From UBA1660 sp964462035 (GTDB taxonomy: Bacteria; Myxococcota_A; Polyangia; Polyangiales; Houyiibacteriaceae): DNA of 64,000 nt. Position 1 is the first letter of the stretch. The number at the start of each line of letters is the position of its first letter. The stretch spans positions 12,511 to 76,510 of the forward strand of contig CAYXAP010000041.1 in NCBI GenBank assembly GCA_964462035.1. Direction: 5' to 3'. The notes beneath the pieces are model-generated. The model was not told the DNA's origin. It searched no databases and was given only the letters and a program-made list of their open reading frames with translations. Position numbers and translations under genes: made by a program. Shown piece after piece: positions 16,378 through 24,431 of this stretch.

Positions 16378-17334
16378 ATGAGGTTCACGATTCGAGGCGC
16401 AGCGCTGCTCCTTGCGGCTCTCCTCGCAGTCGGCTGTGGAGACGACGGCGGAGCCATGGACGAGGACATGGGCCCGGAAGGCCCGACCGACCTCGGTGGC
16501 GGTGAACCGGATCTGGCACCCACCGAACGGGACGCCTTCACGCCGCCGGGCGGCGAACGCTTCGTGCTCGCCGCCGGCGACTGGTCGATGCCCGGTGGTC
16601 AGGAGGGCTACCGCTGCGTCCGCCAGACCATCGACGAGACGATCTTCGTCCACGAGTTCTATCCGATCGCTCCGGAGGGCACGCACCACACGGTCGTGAC
16701 CTACACGACCAGCCCCTCGTTCCCGGACGGCGTCACGAACTGCAACGCCGGCACGAACGACCCCGACATGATCTATGGGTCGGGTGTCGGCACCGAGCCG
16801 CTCGTCCTGCCGGAGGGCGTGGCGGTGGAGATCCCCGCCGGCGCGCAGATCCTGGTCAACCTCCACCTCTACAACACGAGCGCCGACACCCTCACCGGCA
16901 ACAGCGGGATCGAGGTCGTGACCATGCCCGAGGCGCTGGTGGAGAACCGCGCCGAGGTGCTCCTGGCGGGCCCGCTCAGCTTCAACATCCCCGCGATGAC
17001 CAGCGGCCATGTCATCAACGGGAGCTGCACGATGGCGGACGACGTCACCGTCTTCGCCGTGATGCCCCACATGCACCAGCTCGGCACCTCGATGACGGTC
17101 GAGGTCGGCGACGACATCATCTACGAAGGCACCTACACCTTCGACGACCAGCGTTACCACGACATCACGCCCCAGCTGGCGCTCGGTGGTGGCACGCGGG
17201 TCGACGTGACGTGCACCTACGACAACCCGACGAGCTCGTCGGTCGGGTTCGGGGACAGCAGCGACCAGGAGATGTGCTTCGCGCTCCTCTACCGCTACCC
17301 CGCGCTCGCCGACGGCATCTTCTGCCCCTTCTGA
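16378..17334 (+). CDS. PHM/DBM-like type II copper monooxygenase lipoprotein, copy 1
   Basis: 318 residues. The lipoprotein signal ends with Cys20 (AVGC), followed by an acidic linker to about 55. The catalytic core keeps all six ligand positions of peptidylglycine/dopamine-beta monooxygenases: H103-H104 (GTHHTVV) and H163 (NLHLYN) for CuH, and H231, H233 (MPHMHQLG) and M299 (DQEMC) for CuM. Such enzymes use ascorbate or another reductant and O2 to hydroxylate substrates; substrate here is unknown. GGAGG 6 nt before ATG 16378 fixes the start. It is first of three tandem paralogues; the next start is 3 nt after this stop. Confidence 0.8.
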   Translation: MRFTIRGAALLLAALLAVGCGDDGGAMDEDMGPEGPTDLGGGEPDLAPTERDAFTPPGGERFVLAAGDWSMPGGQEGYRCVRQTIDETIFVHEFYPIAPEGTHHTVVTYTTSPSFPDGVTNCNAGTNDPDMIYGSGVGTEPLVLPEGVAVEIPAGAQILVNLHLYNTSADTLTGNSGIEVVTMPEALVENRAEVLLAGPLSFNIPAMTSGHVINGSCTMADDVTVFAVMPHMHQLGTSMTVEVGDDIIYEGTYTFDDQRYHDITPQLALGGGTRVDVTCTYDNPTSSSVGFGDSSDQEMCFALLYRYPALADGIFCPF

Positions 17335-17337
17335 GCC

Positions 17338-18279
17338 ATGCGGGGGGCCATCGTCATCCTCGCGCTCGCTCTCGCCTGCGGCGGCGGGGATGACGCGCCC
17401 GTCGATTCCGGTACCGACGCCGGGCCGGGCGATCCGCCGATCACCGACGCAGGCATCCAGACCTTCGGCGACCCGATCCCCGAAGGTGGCGGGCGCTTCG
17501 AGCTGATCGGCGGCGACTGGTCGATGGGCCCTGGCGGCGAGGGCTATCGCTGCGTCCGGCGAACCATCGACCGCGACATCTTCATCCGCGAGCTGAACCC
17601 GATCGACCCGGACGGCACGCACCACACCGTCGTCACGTACATGGAGGACTCGTCGATCCCCGACGAGTCCATCCCGTGCAGCGTCGTGAACCACGCGCCG
17701 AAGATGATCTTCGGCTCCGGCGTCGGCACCGAGCCCTTCGTCATGCCCGAAGGTGTGGCCATCCGGATCCCGGCCGGCGCCCAGGTGATGATCAACCTCC
17801 ACCTCTTCAACGCAGGTCGCGAGGAGATCGCGGGCCACAGCGGGCTCGAGGTCGTGACCGTCGACCCGAGCGAGGTCGAGCACGAGGCGGGCTCCGTCCT
17901 GGCGGGCGACGAGTTCTTCACCATCCCCGCGATGGCCTCGGACTTCTGGATCACGGGCAGCTGCACGATGGACGCTCAGACGACCGTCTTCGCGCTCTTC
18001 CCGCACATGCATCAGTACGGCGACTACCAGCGTGTCTACGCCATGACCGACGCTGGCGAGCGGCTCGTCTTCGAGGACACCTACAGCTTCGACGACCAGC
18101 GATATCGGCACATCGATCCGCTGGTCCTCCAGCCCGGCGAGCGGATCCGCGTCGAGTGCCGCTACCAGAACCCCACCAGCTCGAGCGTCCGCTGGGGTGA
18201 CAGCTCGCTCACCGAGATGTGTTACGCGGGCCTGCTCTTCTACCCGCCTCTGCCTTTCGGCCTCTCCTGCACCAACTGA
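17338..18279 (+). CDS. PHM/DBM-like type II copper monooxygenase lipoprotein, copy 2
   Basis: 313 residues. A very short signal gives lipid Cys14 (ALAC), then a Gly/Asp linker. The six putative copper ligands are H95-H96 (GTHHTVV), H155 (NLHLFN), H223 and H225 (FPHMHQYG) and M294 (TEMC). Conserved Cys (in YRCVRR, PCSVV, GSCTM, VECRYQN, EMC and SCTN) suggest disulfides typical of a secreted enzyme. It is read 3 nt after copy 1, so co-transcribed. An intercistronic repeat with a hairpin follows its stop. Function is inferred from family motifs; substrate unknown. Confidence 0.8.
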   Translation: MRGAIVILALALACGGGDDAPVDSGTDAGPGDPPITDAGIQTFGDPIPEGGGRFELIGGDWSMGPGGEGYRCVRRTIDRDIFIRELNPIDPDGTHHTVVTYMEDSSIPDESIPCSVVNHAPKMIFGSGVGTEPFVMPEGVAIRIPAGAQVMINLHLFNAGREEIAGHSGLEVVTVDPSEVEHEAGSVLAGDEFFTIPAMASDFWITGSCTMDAQTTVFALFPHMHQYGDYQRVYAMTDAGERLVFEDTYSFDDQRYRHIDPLVLQPGERIRVECRYQNPTSSSVRWGDSSLTEMCYAGLLFYPPLPFGLSCTN

Positions 18280-18285
18280 GTCATG

Positions 18286-18408
18286 GGTGGGATTTTGAGA
18301 AAATCCCCCCAGTCGTCGCGAGTGAATCGCTCCTCCTTTCCCCCAAGAACCTAAAGGTCTCGCGGCAAAGCCGCTCGGTGCGTCCTCGCGCTTCGCACCA
18401 CGTCCTCC
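18286..18408 (+). repeat. Intercistronic structured repeat, copy A
   Basis: Begins 6 nt after a stop codon. Hairpin 1: GGGATTTT (18289-18296) with AAAATCCC (18300-18307). A conserved block GTCGCGAGTGAATCGCTCCT follows. Hairpin 2: GCGGC (18362-18366) with GCCGC (18370-18374), then GGTGCGTCCTCGCGCTTCGC. It aligns over its whole length with the reverse complement of 54577-54700, where both stems have different but still complementary bases. It lies between co-directional genes. Confidence 0.75.
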
Positions 18409-18464
18409 ACACCGCTTACGCTCGAACCTGCAACGATCGGGGGTGCGGCCCCCACGGAGTCCCC

Positions 18465-19415
18465 ATGAAGAAGCTTCCCTTTGCGCTGATTGCCCTGATC
18501 GCCTGCGGCGACGACGGCATGGTCACGGACGACCCCACCGACGACGTGCCGGGCGTGGACATGGGCTCGCCCGACACCGACGGCGGCCCCACCGACGTGG
18601 ACGCCTTCGTGCCCCCCGACGGCCGCTACGAGATCGTGGGCGGCGACTGGAGCATGCCCGCCGGTGAAGAGGGCTATGTCTGCGTTCGCCAGACCGTCAC
18701 CGAGAGCGTTTTCGTTCGCGCCTTCTATCCGATCGCCCCCGAAGGCACGCACCACACGGTGGTCACCCTCGAGTACGACTCCCCCTGGCCCGACGGCACC
18801 GCGAACTGCGCGGCGTTCACCAACGGCCCGGACATGATCTACGGCTCCGGCGTCGGCACCGAGCCGCTCGAGCTCCCGGAGGGCGTCGCCGTCGAGATCC
18901 CTGCCGGCGCGCAGATCCTCCTCAACCTCCACCTCTTCAACGTCGGCACCGCCGAGCTCACCGGTCACAGCGGCATCGAGGTCGTGACCGCCGACGAGGC
19001 CGACGTGAGCGACGTCGCGCAGGTGCTCCTCGCCGGCAACGAGTCGTTCTCCATCCCGCCGATGGCTGGCGATCACTGGGTCGAGGGCAGTTGCACCGCG
19101 CGCGCCGACACGACGATCTTCGCGGTCTCACCACACATGCACCAGTACGGCGACTACATGGAGATCCGCGCGGTCACCGATGGCACCGAGACCCTGCTCC
19201 TCGAGGACACCTACTCCTTCGACGACCAGCAGTTCTCGCTCCTCGACGCGCCTGTCGCGCTCGCCGAGGGCGACTCGATCAACGTGCGCTGTCGCTACCA
19301 GAACCCGACCAGCTCGACGGTGACCTTCGGCGACAGCTCGCTCCAGGAGATGTGCTACGGCGCGATCTTCAGCTACCCGCCGCTGCCCAACGGCAGCATC
19401 ACCTGTAGCCGCTGA
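18465..19415 (+). CDS. PHM/DBM-like type II copper monooxygenase lipoprotein, copy 3
   Basis: 316 residues from ATG 18465. Signal MKKLPFALIALIAC gives lipid Cys14, followed by GDDG and an acidic linker. The six ligand positions are H96-H97 (GTHHTVV), H155 (NLHLFN), H224 and H226 (SPHMHQYG) and M296 (QEMC). It is closest in pattern to copy 2 (QYGDY, PTSS, LFN). It is separated from copy 2 by 185 bp that contain repeat copy A, so it may be expressed at a different level. Upstream in-frame starts lie inside the repeat and would precede the signal peptide. Confidence 0.8.
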   Translation: MKKLPFALIALIACGDDGMVTDDPTDDVPGVDMGSPDTDGGPTDVDAFVPPDGRYEIVGGDWSMPAGEEGYVCVRQTVTESVFVRAFYPIAPEGTHHTVVTLEYDSPWPDGTANCAAFTNGPDMIYGSGVGTEPLELPEGVAVEIPAGAQILLNLHLFNVGTAELTGHSGIEVVTADEADVSDVAQVLLAGNESFSIPPMAGDHWVEGSCTARADTTIFAVSPHMHQYGDYMEIRAVTDGTETLLLEDTYSFDDQQFSLLDAPVALAEGDSINVRCRYQNPTSSTVTFGDSSLQEMCYGAIFSYPPLPNGSITCSR

Positions 19416-19442
19416 AGCTGAGGCCGTCGGCCGGGGCCCGGC

Positions 19443-19928
19443 TCACCAGCGGAAGAAGAGATCGATGAGGTCGGCCAGGTGCGGCCAGTTGCTTCGCGCG
19501 AGATCCCGTCCTCGCGCGTCGGCGAGTTCCTTCTTCAGCTCGAGCACCGCTGCTTCGTCCAAGACGTCTTTGCGGGCACGGAGGCCGTCGTGAATGGTCA
19601 CCAGCTCCCCACGGTCGAAGAACGTCCCGTGGTGGCCACAGACGTCCAGGGTCACGCCGCCGTGAACGGTGCGCCCGAGCCCCTCTCCGCAGATGGGGCA
19701 ACTCCGCTCGCCGGGTCGCGACGCCTCGCGGTAGCCCTCCTCGGGCGCACGTCCGTCCGCCTGCCGAGCCGCTCGCAGCACGTCGTCACTCAACGCCAGC
19801 TGGAGCAGGCGCATCGACGCCGCGTTGTCGAGCCAGGCGCCGCCGCAACCGGCGCAGAGCGAGGCCGCTCTGTCGTCCAAGGGTTCCAACCCGCGGCTCC
19901 CACATCCCGGACAGCTCCAGTCGCTCAC
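19443..19928 (-). CDS. zf-TFIIB-type double zinc-ribbon protein
   Basis: 161 residues. Zinc ribbon 1 is at the N-terminus (CPGCGSRGLEPL...CAGCGGAWLD). Zinc ribbon 2 is in the middle (CPICGEGLGRTVHGGVTLDVCGHHGTFFDRGEL), matching the zf-TFIIB pattern including the WxD/FxDRGEL tail. A charged helix follows and the protein ends LFFRW. Function in bacteria is not established. Its 3' end faces the third copper-enzyme gene. Confidence 0.82.
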   Translation of the reverse strand: MSDWSCPGCGSRGLEPLDDRAASLCAGCGGAWLDNAASMRLLQLALSDDVLRAARQADGRAPEEGYREASRPGERSCPICGEGLGRTVHGGVTLDVCGHHGTFFDRGELVTIHDGLRARKDVLDEAAVLELKKELADARGRDLARSNWPHLADLIDLFFRW

Positions 19929-20017
19929 AGGCGAAGCCTCGCATTCACTGGATTGATCGTCGACTCGCGATGCAGCGGCGCCCGGCGATGACGCCGCGCC
20001 AGTGATACGCTGAGTGC

Positions 20018-20821
20018 GTGCGCTCCCTGCTCATCGTCGGCGCGGTGGTCGCCTTCGGGTTGCTGCCGCCGACCCAGGGACGGACCCAGGGTAGCGAGCT
20101 CTTCGCGCTCGAGCTCGTCGCCCCCGCCGAGCTCCCGAGCACGGGTCGGCGTGACGGGCGAGCGACCTATCTGGACCAGCCGTCCCGGCTCTTCCGCGTG
20201 GGGAGCATGGAGCCCGGCCAGCGCTACCCGCTGGTGGTCGTCCTGCCGTGGACCGGCGGGACCTCCGAGCAGATGTGGAGCCGGCTCGAAGGGCTGATCC
20301 CGGTCGACGCCTACTACGTGTTGCTCACGCCCGGCTCGCCGAGCCGCAGCGACTATCTGCCCCGCTTCTACGACTACGTCAGCTGGCTCGACGAGCGGGT
20401 CGGCGCGGACCTCGAGCAGGCGGGCCGACAGCACTCGGTCGACGCCGAGCGGATCTACCTCACCGGCTTCTCCGTCGGCGGCGACGCCGGCTGGGCGCTG
20501 CTGCTTCGGCACCCCGAACGCTATCGCGGCGCACTGGTGTTGGGTGCGCGCTCGAGCGCGAGACCGCGCCGTGGCGCACGCCAGGCGCTCCGAGAGCGCG
20601 ACCTCCGCATCGCGTTCGCCATCGGAGACTCCGACGACGCGGCACGGCGACGGGGCATCACGCGGGCAAACGAGACCGCGCGCGAGTACGGCGTCGAGAC
20701 CCGCTTCGAGACCTTCGCGGGCCATCACGGCACGCCACGACCGGAGCTGATGCGCTCGCTCCTCGAGTTCGTCTTCGCAAACGACCAGAGCCCACGATCA
20801 CGACCCGGCATGCGTCCCTGA
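20018..20821 (+). CDS. Secreted alpha/beta-hydrolase (esterase/phospholipase-like)
   Basis: 267 residues with an N-terminal signal segment (about 1-20). The hydrolase fold is recognised by VVVLPWTGGTSEQMW (oxyanion region), the nucleophile elbow GFSVGG with S152, an acid candidate D204 or D206 (AIGDSDD) and H236/H237 (FAGHHGTP). It resembles polyhydroxybutyrate depolymerase or carboxylesterase-like proteins with PHB_depo-type architecture; substrate unknown. GTG start at 20018. It is followed 36 bp later by the MopE-like gene in the same direction. Confidence 0.78.
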   Translation: MRSLLIVGAVVAFGLLPPTQGRTQGSELFALELVAPAELPSTGRRDGRATYLDQPSRLFRVGSMEPGQRYPLVVVLPWTGGTSEQMWSRLEGLIPVDAYYVLLTPGSPSRSDYLPRFYDYVSWLDERVGADLEQAGRQHSVDAERIYLTGFSVGGDAGWALLLRHPERYRGALVLGARSSARPRRGARQALRERDLRIAFAIGDSDDAARRRGITRANETAREYGVETRFETFAGHHGTPRPELMRSLLEFVFANDQSPRSRPGMRP

Positions 20822-20857
20822 TTCTGGGGGGAGTGGAAGTTTTCACGACCATCTCCC

Positions 20858-23212
20858 ATGATGGGCGCCATGAAGCGTGCTCTTCTCTTGCTCCCCTTCT
20901 TCCTGCTCGCGTGCGGTGACGATGGCGGCGGCGACGGCTCGGCCGACGCGGCCACCACGTGCGAGTCCGACGTCGACTGTGACGATGGGAGCTACTGCAA
21001 CGGGCCAGAGACCTGCGACCCGAGCGACCCCCTCGCGAACGCGGCAGGCTGCGTGGCCGGTGACCGCCCCTGCCCGATGGGGACCATGTGCGACGAAGAC
21101 GCCGACGAGTGTGGCGACACCTGCGTCGACGCGGACGAGGACGGGGAGCTGTCGATCGAGTGCGGTGGCGGTGACTGCGACGACTCCGATCCTGCTCGCT
21201 ATCCCGGGAACACCGAGATCTGCGACGCGATGAACCGGGACGAGGACTGCGATCCTCGAACGTTCGGATTCCGCGACAGCGACGGCGACGGTGCCCCCGA
21301 CGCGCTCTGCTGCAACGTCGATGCCGATGGTGCGGAGATGTGCGGCACCGACTGCAACGACGCGAACGCGGCGGTCGGCGGGACGGCGATCGAAGCCTGC
21401 GACTCGCTCGACAACGACTGCGACGGGATGGTCGACGAGATGGTCCTGAGCACCTACTGGGAAGACACCGATGGCGACGGCTTCGGGGACCCCGACGGTG
21501 AGGTTCGAATGGGGTGCGCGCAGCCGGTGGGATTCGCCGAGAACGACAACGACTGCAACGACGAGGTCGCGGCGATCAACCCCGCCGCGACGGAACGCTG
21601 CACCGAAGAGGACGTCGACGAGAACTGCGACGGAGTGATCGACCCCGTCGAAGACTGCAGCTGCGACGAGGGTGACACCCAGCCCTGCACCCTGCCCGGT
21701 GTCTGCGCCGCCGGCGTCGAGACCTGCGACTCCGGGTCATGGAGCGTGACGTGCTCGATCGAGCCCGAGATCGAGGTCTGTAACGGCTTCGACGACAACT
21801 GCGATGGCGTCACCGACGAGGGGCTGACCGTGGCCTGCTACGAAGACGACGACAACGATGGCTATGCGGCCGCCGGAGCGTTGCTCTCGCAGCGCTGTCC
21901 GCAGTCCAGCCGACCCGAAGTCGGCGGTTGCCCGACGGGCACCACCAATCGTCCGCCCATGGGCGACGACATCGATTGCAATGACTCCAACAGCTCGGTG
22001 CGCCCCTCCGCGACCGAGGTCTGTGTGGAAGGAACGTCGCTCGACGACGACTGCGACGGCATGGTCGACGAAGGGGTCGCCGTGGTCTGTTATACGGACG
22101 GCGACAACGACACCTATCCCGCCGCGAGCGCCGCCACCCCCCGCTGTGCGGACAACGGGCGGCCAGAGGTCGGTCGCTGTCCTTCGGGCACGACCAACAC
22201 CGTGCCGACGATGAGCACGACCGACTGCGACGACAGCACCTTCGCGATCAATCCCGCCGCGACCGAGCGATGCGAAACGCCGGCCGACGACAACTGCAAC
22301 GAGATGATCAACGAGGACTGCGAGTGCATCCCGCCCGCGAGCCGCTCGTGCTCGGAGGGCGGCATCGTCGGCGTGTGCGGTGGCGGCACCCAGCCCTGCG
22401 AAGACGGTGCCTGGGGTGACTGCGACATCACCCCAGCGCCGACGGAGATCGCTTGCGACGGCATGGACGAAGACTGCGATGGCGCCATCGACGAGTCCCT
22501 GCTGACCAGCTGCTACACCGACGCCGACGACGACGGCTACCCGCCCGCCGGCGCGATGCCGATGCTGAAGTGCACCTGCGGAAGCATGGAGACGAGCCGC
22601 GCTCCCACGGTCGGCAACGTGGACTGCAACGACTCCATGGCTTCCGTGAACCCGGGCGCCACCGAGCTCTGCGATCGCCTGGACACGAACTGCGACGGCA
22701 CCGACCCCCGGCCCGAGGACTGGGACAACGACATGCACACCGCCATCGGTTTCACGGGCTGCACGGGTGGATTCGACAAGGACGACTGCAACGACTTCAT
22801 CAGCACGGTCTTCCCTGGACAGAGCCGGTACTTCGGGTTCCCCCGATGCGCGAACGACCGCCGGCCTTGCCGTTGCGGCGCGCCCTACCCGTGGTTCGGC
22901 GGCGTGACGCGCTGCTTCGACAACACCATCACGAGCTGTCCGCCCGCCACCGACGACTGTCCCCACCTGCTCGCGGCGCCGGAGCCCTATCTCTTCGACT
23001 ACAACTGCGATGGGGCGGAGACGCACGAGCCTCCCGTCACCAGCTGTGGTTCGACCTGCGGCGGCGGTGGCTGCGGCGTCGCTGGACCGACCTACCTCCA
23101 CTTCTCCAACGAGTGCGGGGTGGAGCGGGCCTACCGCTACTGCGAGTGCAGCACGACCTCCACCGCGTGCGTGGAAAGGGTCGAGCTAGAGGACCCGATG
23201 CGCTGCCGCTGA
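20858..23212 (+). CDS. MopE-like putative metal-binding repeat lipoprotein
   Basis: 784 residues. The signal ends with LLAC and GDDGGG follows. ATG 20870 (MKRALLLLPF) is an equally good start. An EGF/Dickkopf-like Cys-rich stretch (about 35-95) precedes at least eight 'putative metal-binding motif' units of the type DCDDSDPARYPGNTEICD...NDNDCDGMVDE, spaced by 50-70 residues to about 640. A Cys-rich C-terminus (CGSTCGGGGCG) ends the protein. Methylotroph MopE with similar motifs binds copper; metal binding here is inferred. The copper-monooxygenase-like genes end 1.4 kb upstream. Confidence 0.85.
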   Translation: MMGAMKRALLLLPFFLLACGDDGGGDGSADAATTCESDVDCDDGSYCNGPETCDPSDPLANAAGCVAGDRPCPMGTMCDEDADECGDTCVDADEDGELSIECGGGDCDDSDPARYPGNTEICDAMNRDEDCDPRTFGFRDSDGDGAPDALCCNVDADGAEMCGTDCNDANAAVGGTAIEACDSLDNDCDGMVDEMVLSTYWEDTDGDGFGDPDGEVRMGCAQPVGFAENDNDCNDEVAAINPAATERCTEEDVDENCDGVIDPVEDCSCDEGDTQPCTLPGVCAAGVETCDSGSWSVTCSIEPEIEVCNGFDDNCDGVTDEGLTVACYEDDDNDGYAAAGALLSQRCPQSSRPEVGGCPTGTTNRPPMGDDIDCNDSNSSVRPSATEVCVEGTSLDDDCDGMVDEGVAVVCYTDGDNDTYPAASAATPRCADNGRPEVGRCPSGTTNTVPTMSTTDCDDSTFAINPAATERCETPADDNCNEMINEDCECIPPASRSCSEGGIVGVCGGGTQPCEDGAWGDCDITPAPTEIACDGMDEDCDGAIDESLLTSCYTDADDDGYPPAGAMPMLKCTCGSMETSRAPTVGNVDCNDSMASVNPGATELCDRLDTNCDGTDPRPEDWDNDMHTAIGFTGCTGGFDKDDCNDFISTVFPGQSRYFGFPRCANDRRPCRCGAPYPWFGGVTRCFDNTITSCPPATDDCPHLLAAPEPYLFDYNCDGAETHEPPVTSCGSTCGGGGCGVAGPTYLHFSNECGVERAYRYCECSTTSTACVERVELEDPMRCR

Positions 23213-23219
23213 GGCGACG

Positions 23220-24431
23220 TCAGCCGGCGGCGGCGTCGAGGGCTTCCTCGAGCTTCTTCGCCGGGATGACGCCCTTGTAGACCACGAGGGCGCCGGGCAG
23301 ATCGTCGGGGAGGACCTCTTCGCTGACCCGGAGCCGGCTCGGAACGGCGAAGACCATCGGAACCGGCAGGCCCGCCTCGACGAGCTCGACCCGCTTCCAC
23401 ACGGCGTCGCGGCTCCAGTAGCCGAGGGCCTCGAGGTAGACCTTGGTCCCGTCCTTCTCGAAGACGAGGTCAGGGATGCAGACACCGACGCCGGGCAACG
23501 AGAGGATCTCGCTCGAGGGCGACACCGCCCACGCCGTTCGGCCCTTGTCGAAGCGCTCGCCGTGCTTGTCGAGGAGCTTCTGCACCTCGTCGGGGAGCGC
23601 CGCCTCGCGCTCGCCCGCCTTCCGCTCGCCCTCGGCGTGGAAGTGCAGCCGATCGCGCTTCTTGCCCCAGCGAACCTGCGCGTCGAGAGCCCACGCATCG
23701 CACGCCCGGATGGCGGGGAAGGCCATCGCCAGCTGCAGGCCGTACTTGGTCACGCTCGAGAGCAGGCTGAAGGGACCGTCGATCTCGATCTTGTAGCCGC
23801 CCTTCTCACCGGGCTCGATGGTGTGCAGCAAGCGCAAGAACTTCAGCTTCCGGAAGAGGTAGCGGTAGGTCGCCGGCGACTTGGCCGCGACCTGCACGAC
23901 CACCTTCTCCGCGCGCAGGAGCACGGCCTGTACCTGCGACTCGTCGTAGAGATCGACGAGCGCCTCACCACCGATGGTCTCGAAGCCGAGGATGCGATGA
24001 TTGCTCTTGAGGTCGGCGTAGAGGAGTCGCTCGATCTCCTCGGGCTCGAGGGCCCGGGCGCTCGCGACCTCCGCGATGACCACGTCGCGATCGAAGGCGC
24101 CGCGGTAGGTCGCCTCGCGCCGGAGCGCCGCTGCTCGCTCGAAGACCGCCTTTCGGATCTCGGCGGGATCGTGCTCGGCGTCGACCTCGACCTCGCACCG
24201 GTCCATGACCAGCTTTCGCAGACCGTCCGCGACCTTTCGATCTCTGGACGGGGTCGGCACGTCGTCCATCGCGTCCTTGAGCTCGCCGCGGGTCTTGCCC
24301 ACGTGGGCCTCGGCGATCGTGACGTAGCGCCGCGCGATCGACTCCGCGTTGGCGCGCGCGTCGCCCTTCCAGGCACGGAGCTTGAGCTCGCCCTTGCGAC
24401 GGTAGATGCGGACCAGGTCAGCGGTAAGCAA
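23220..24431 (-). CDS. DUF790 / Bax1-like nuclease, partner of XPB
   Basis: 403 residues beginning MLTADLVRIYRRKGELKL, the DUF790 hallmark. The C-terminal nuclease-like core has GVGVCIPDLVFEKDGTKVYLEALGYWSRDAVWKR, with the PD...(E)x-type acidic/Lys arrangement. Archaeal Bax1 of this family is a structure-specific endonuclease that binds XPB helicase in nucleotide excision repair. Its start overlaps the XPB gene's end by 14 nt, confirming pairing. Arg/Lys-rich helices in the N-terminal half probably contact the helicase or DNA. Confidence 0.85.
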   Translation of the reverse strand: MLTADLVRIYRRKGELKLRAWKGDARANAESIARRYVTIAEAHVGKTRGELKDAMDDVPTPSRDRKVADGLRKLVMDRCEVEVDAEHDPAEIRKAVFERAAALRREATYRGAFDRDVVIAEVASARALEPEEIERLLYADLKSNHRILGFETIGGEALVDLYDESQVQAVLLRAEKVVVQVAAKSPATYRYLFRKLKFLRLLHTIEPGEKGGYKIEIDGPFSLLSSVTKYGLQLAMAFPAIRACDAWALDAQVRWGKKRDRLHFHAEGERKAGEREAALPDEVQKLLDKHGERFDKGRTAWAVSPSSEILSLPGVGVCIPDLVFEKDGTKVYLEALGYWSRDAVWKRVELVEAGLPVPMVFAVPSRLRVSEEVLPDDLPGALVVYKGVIPAKKLEEALDAAAG

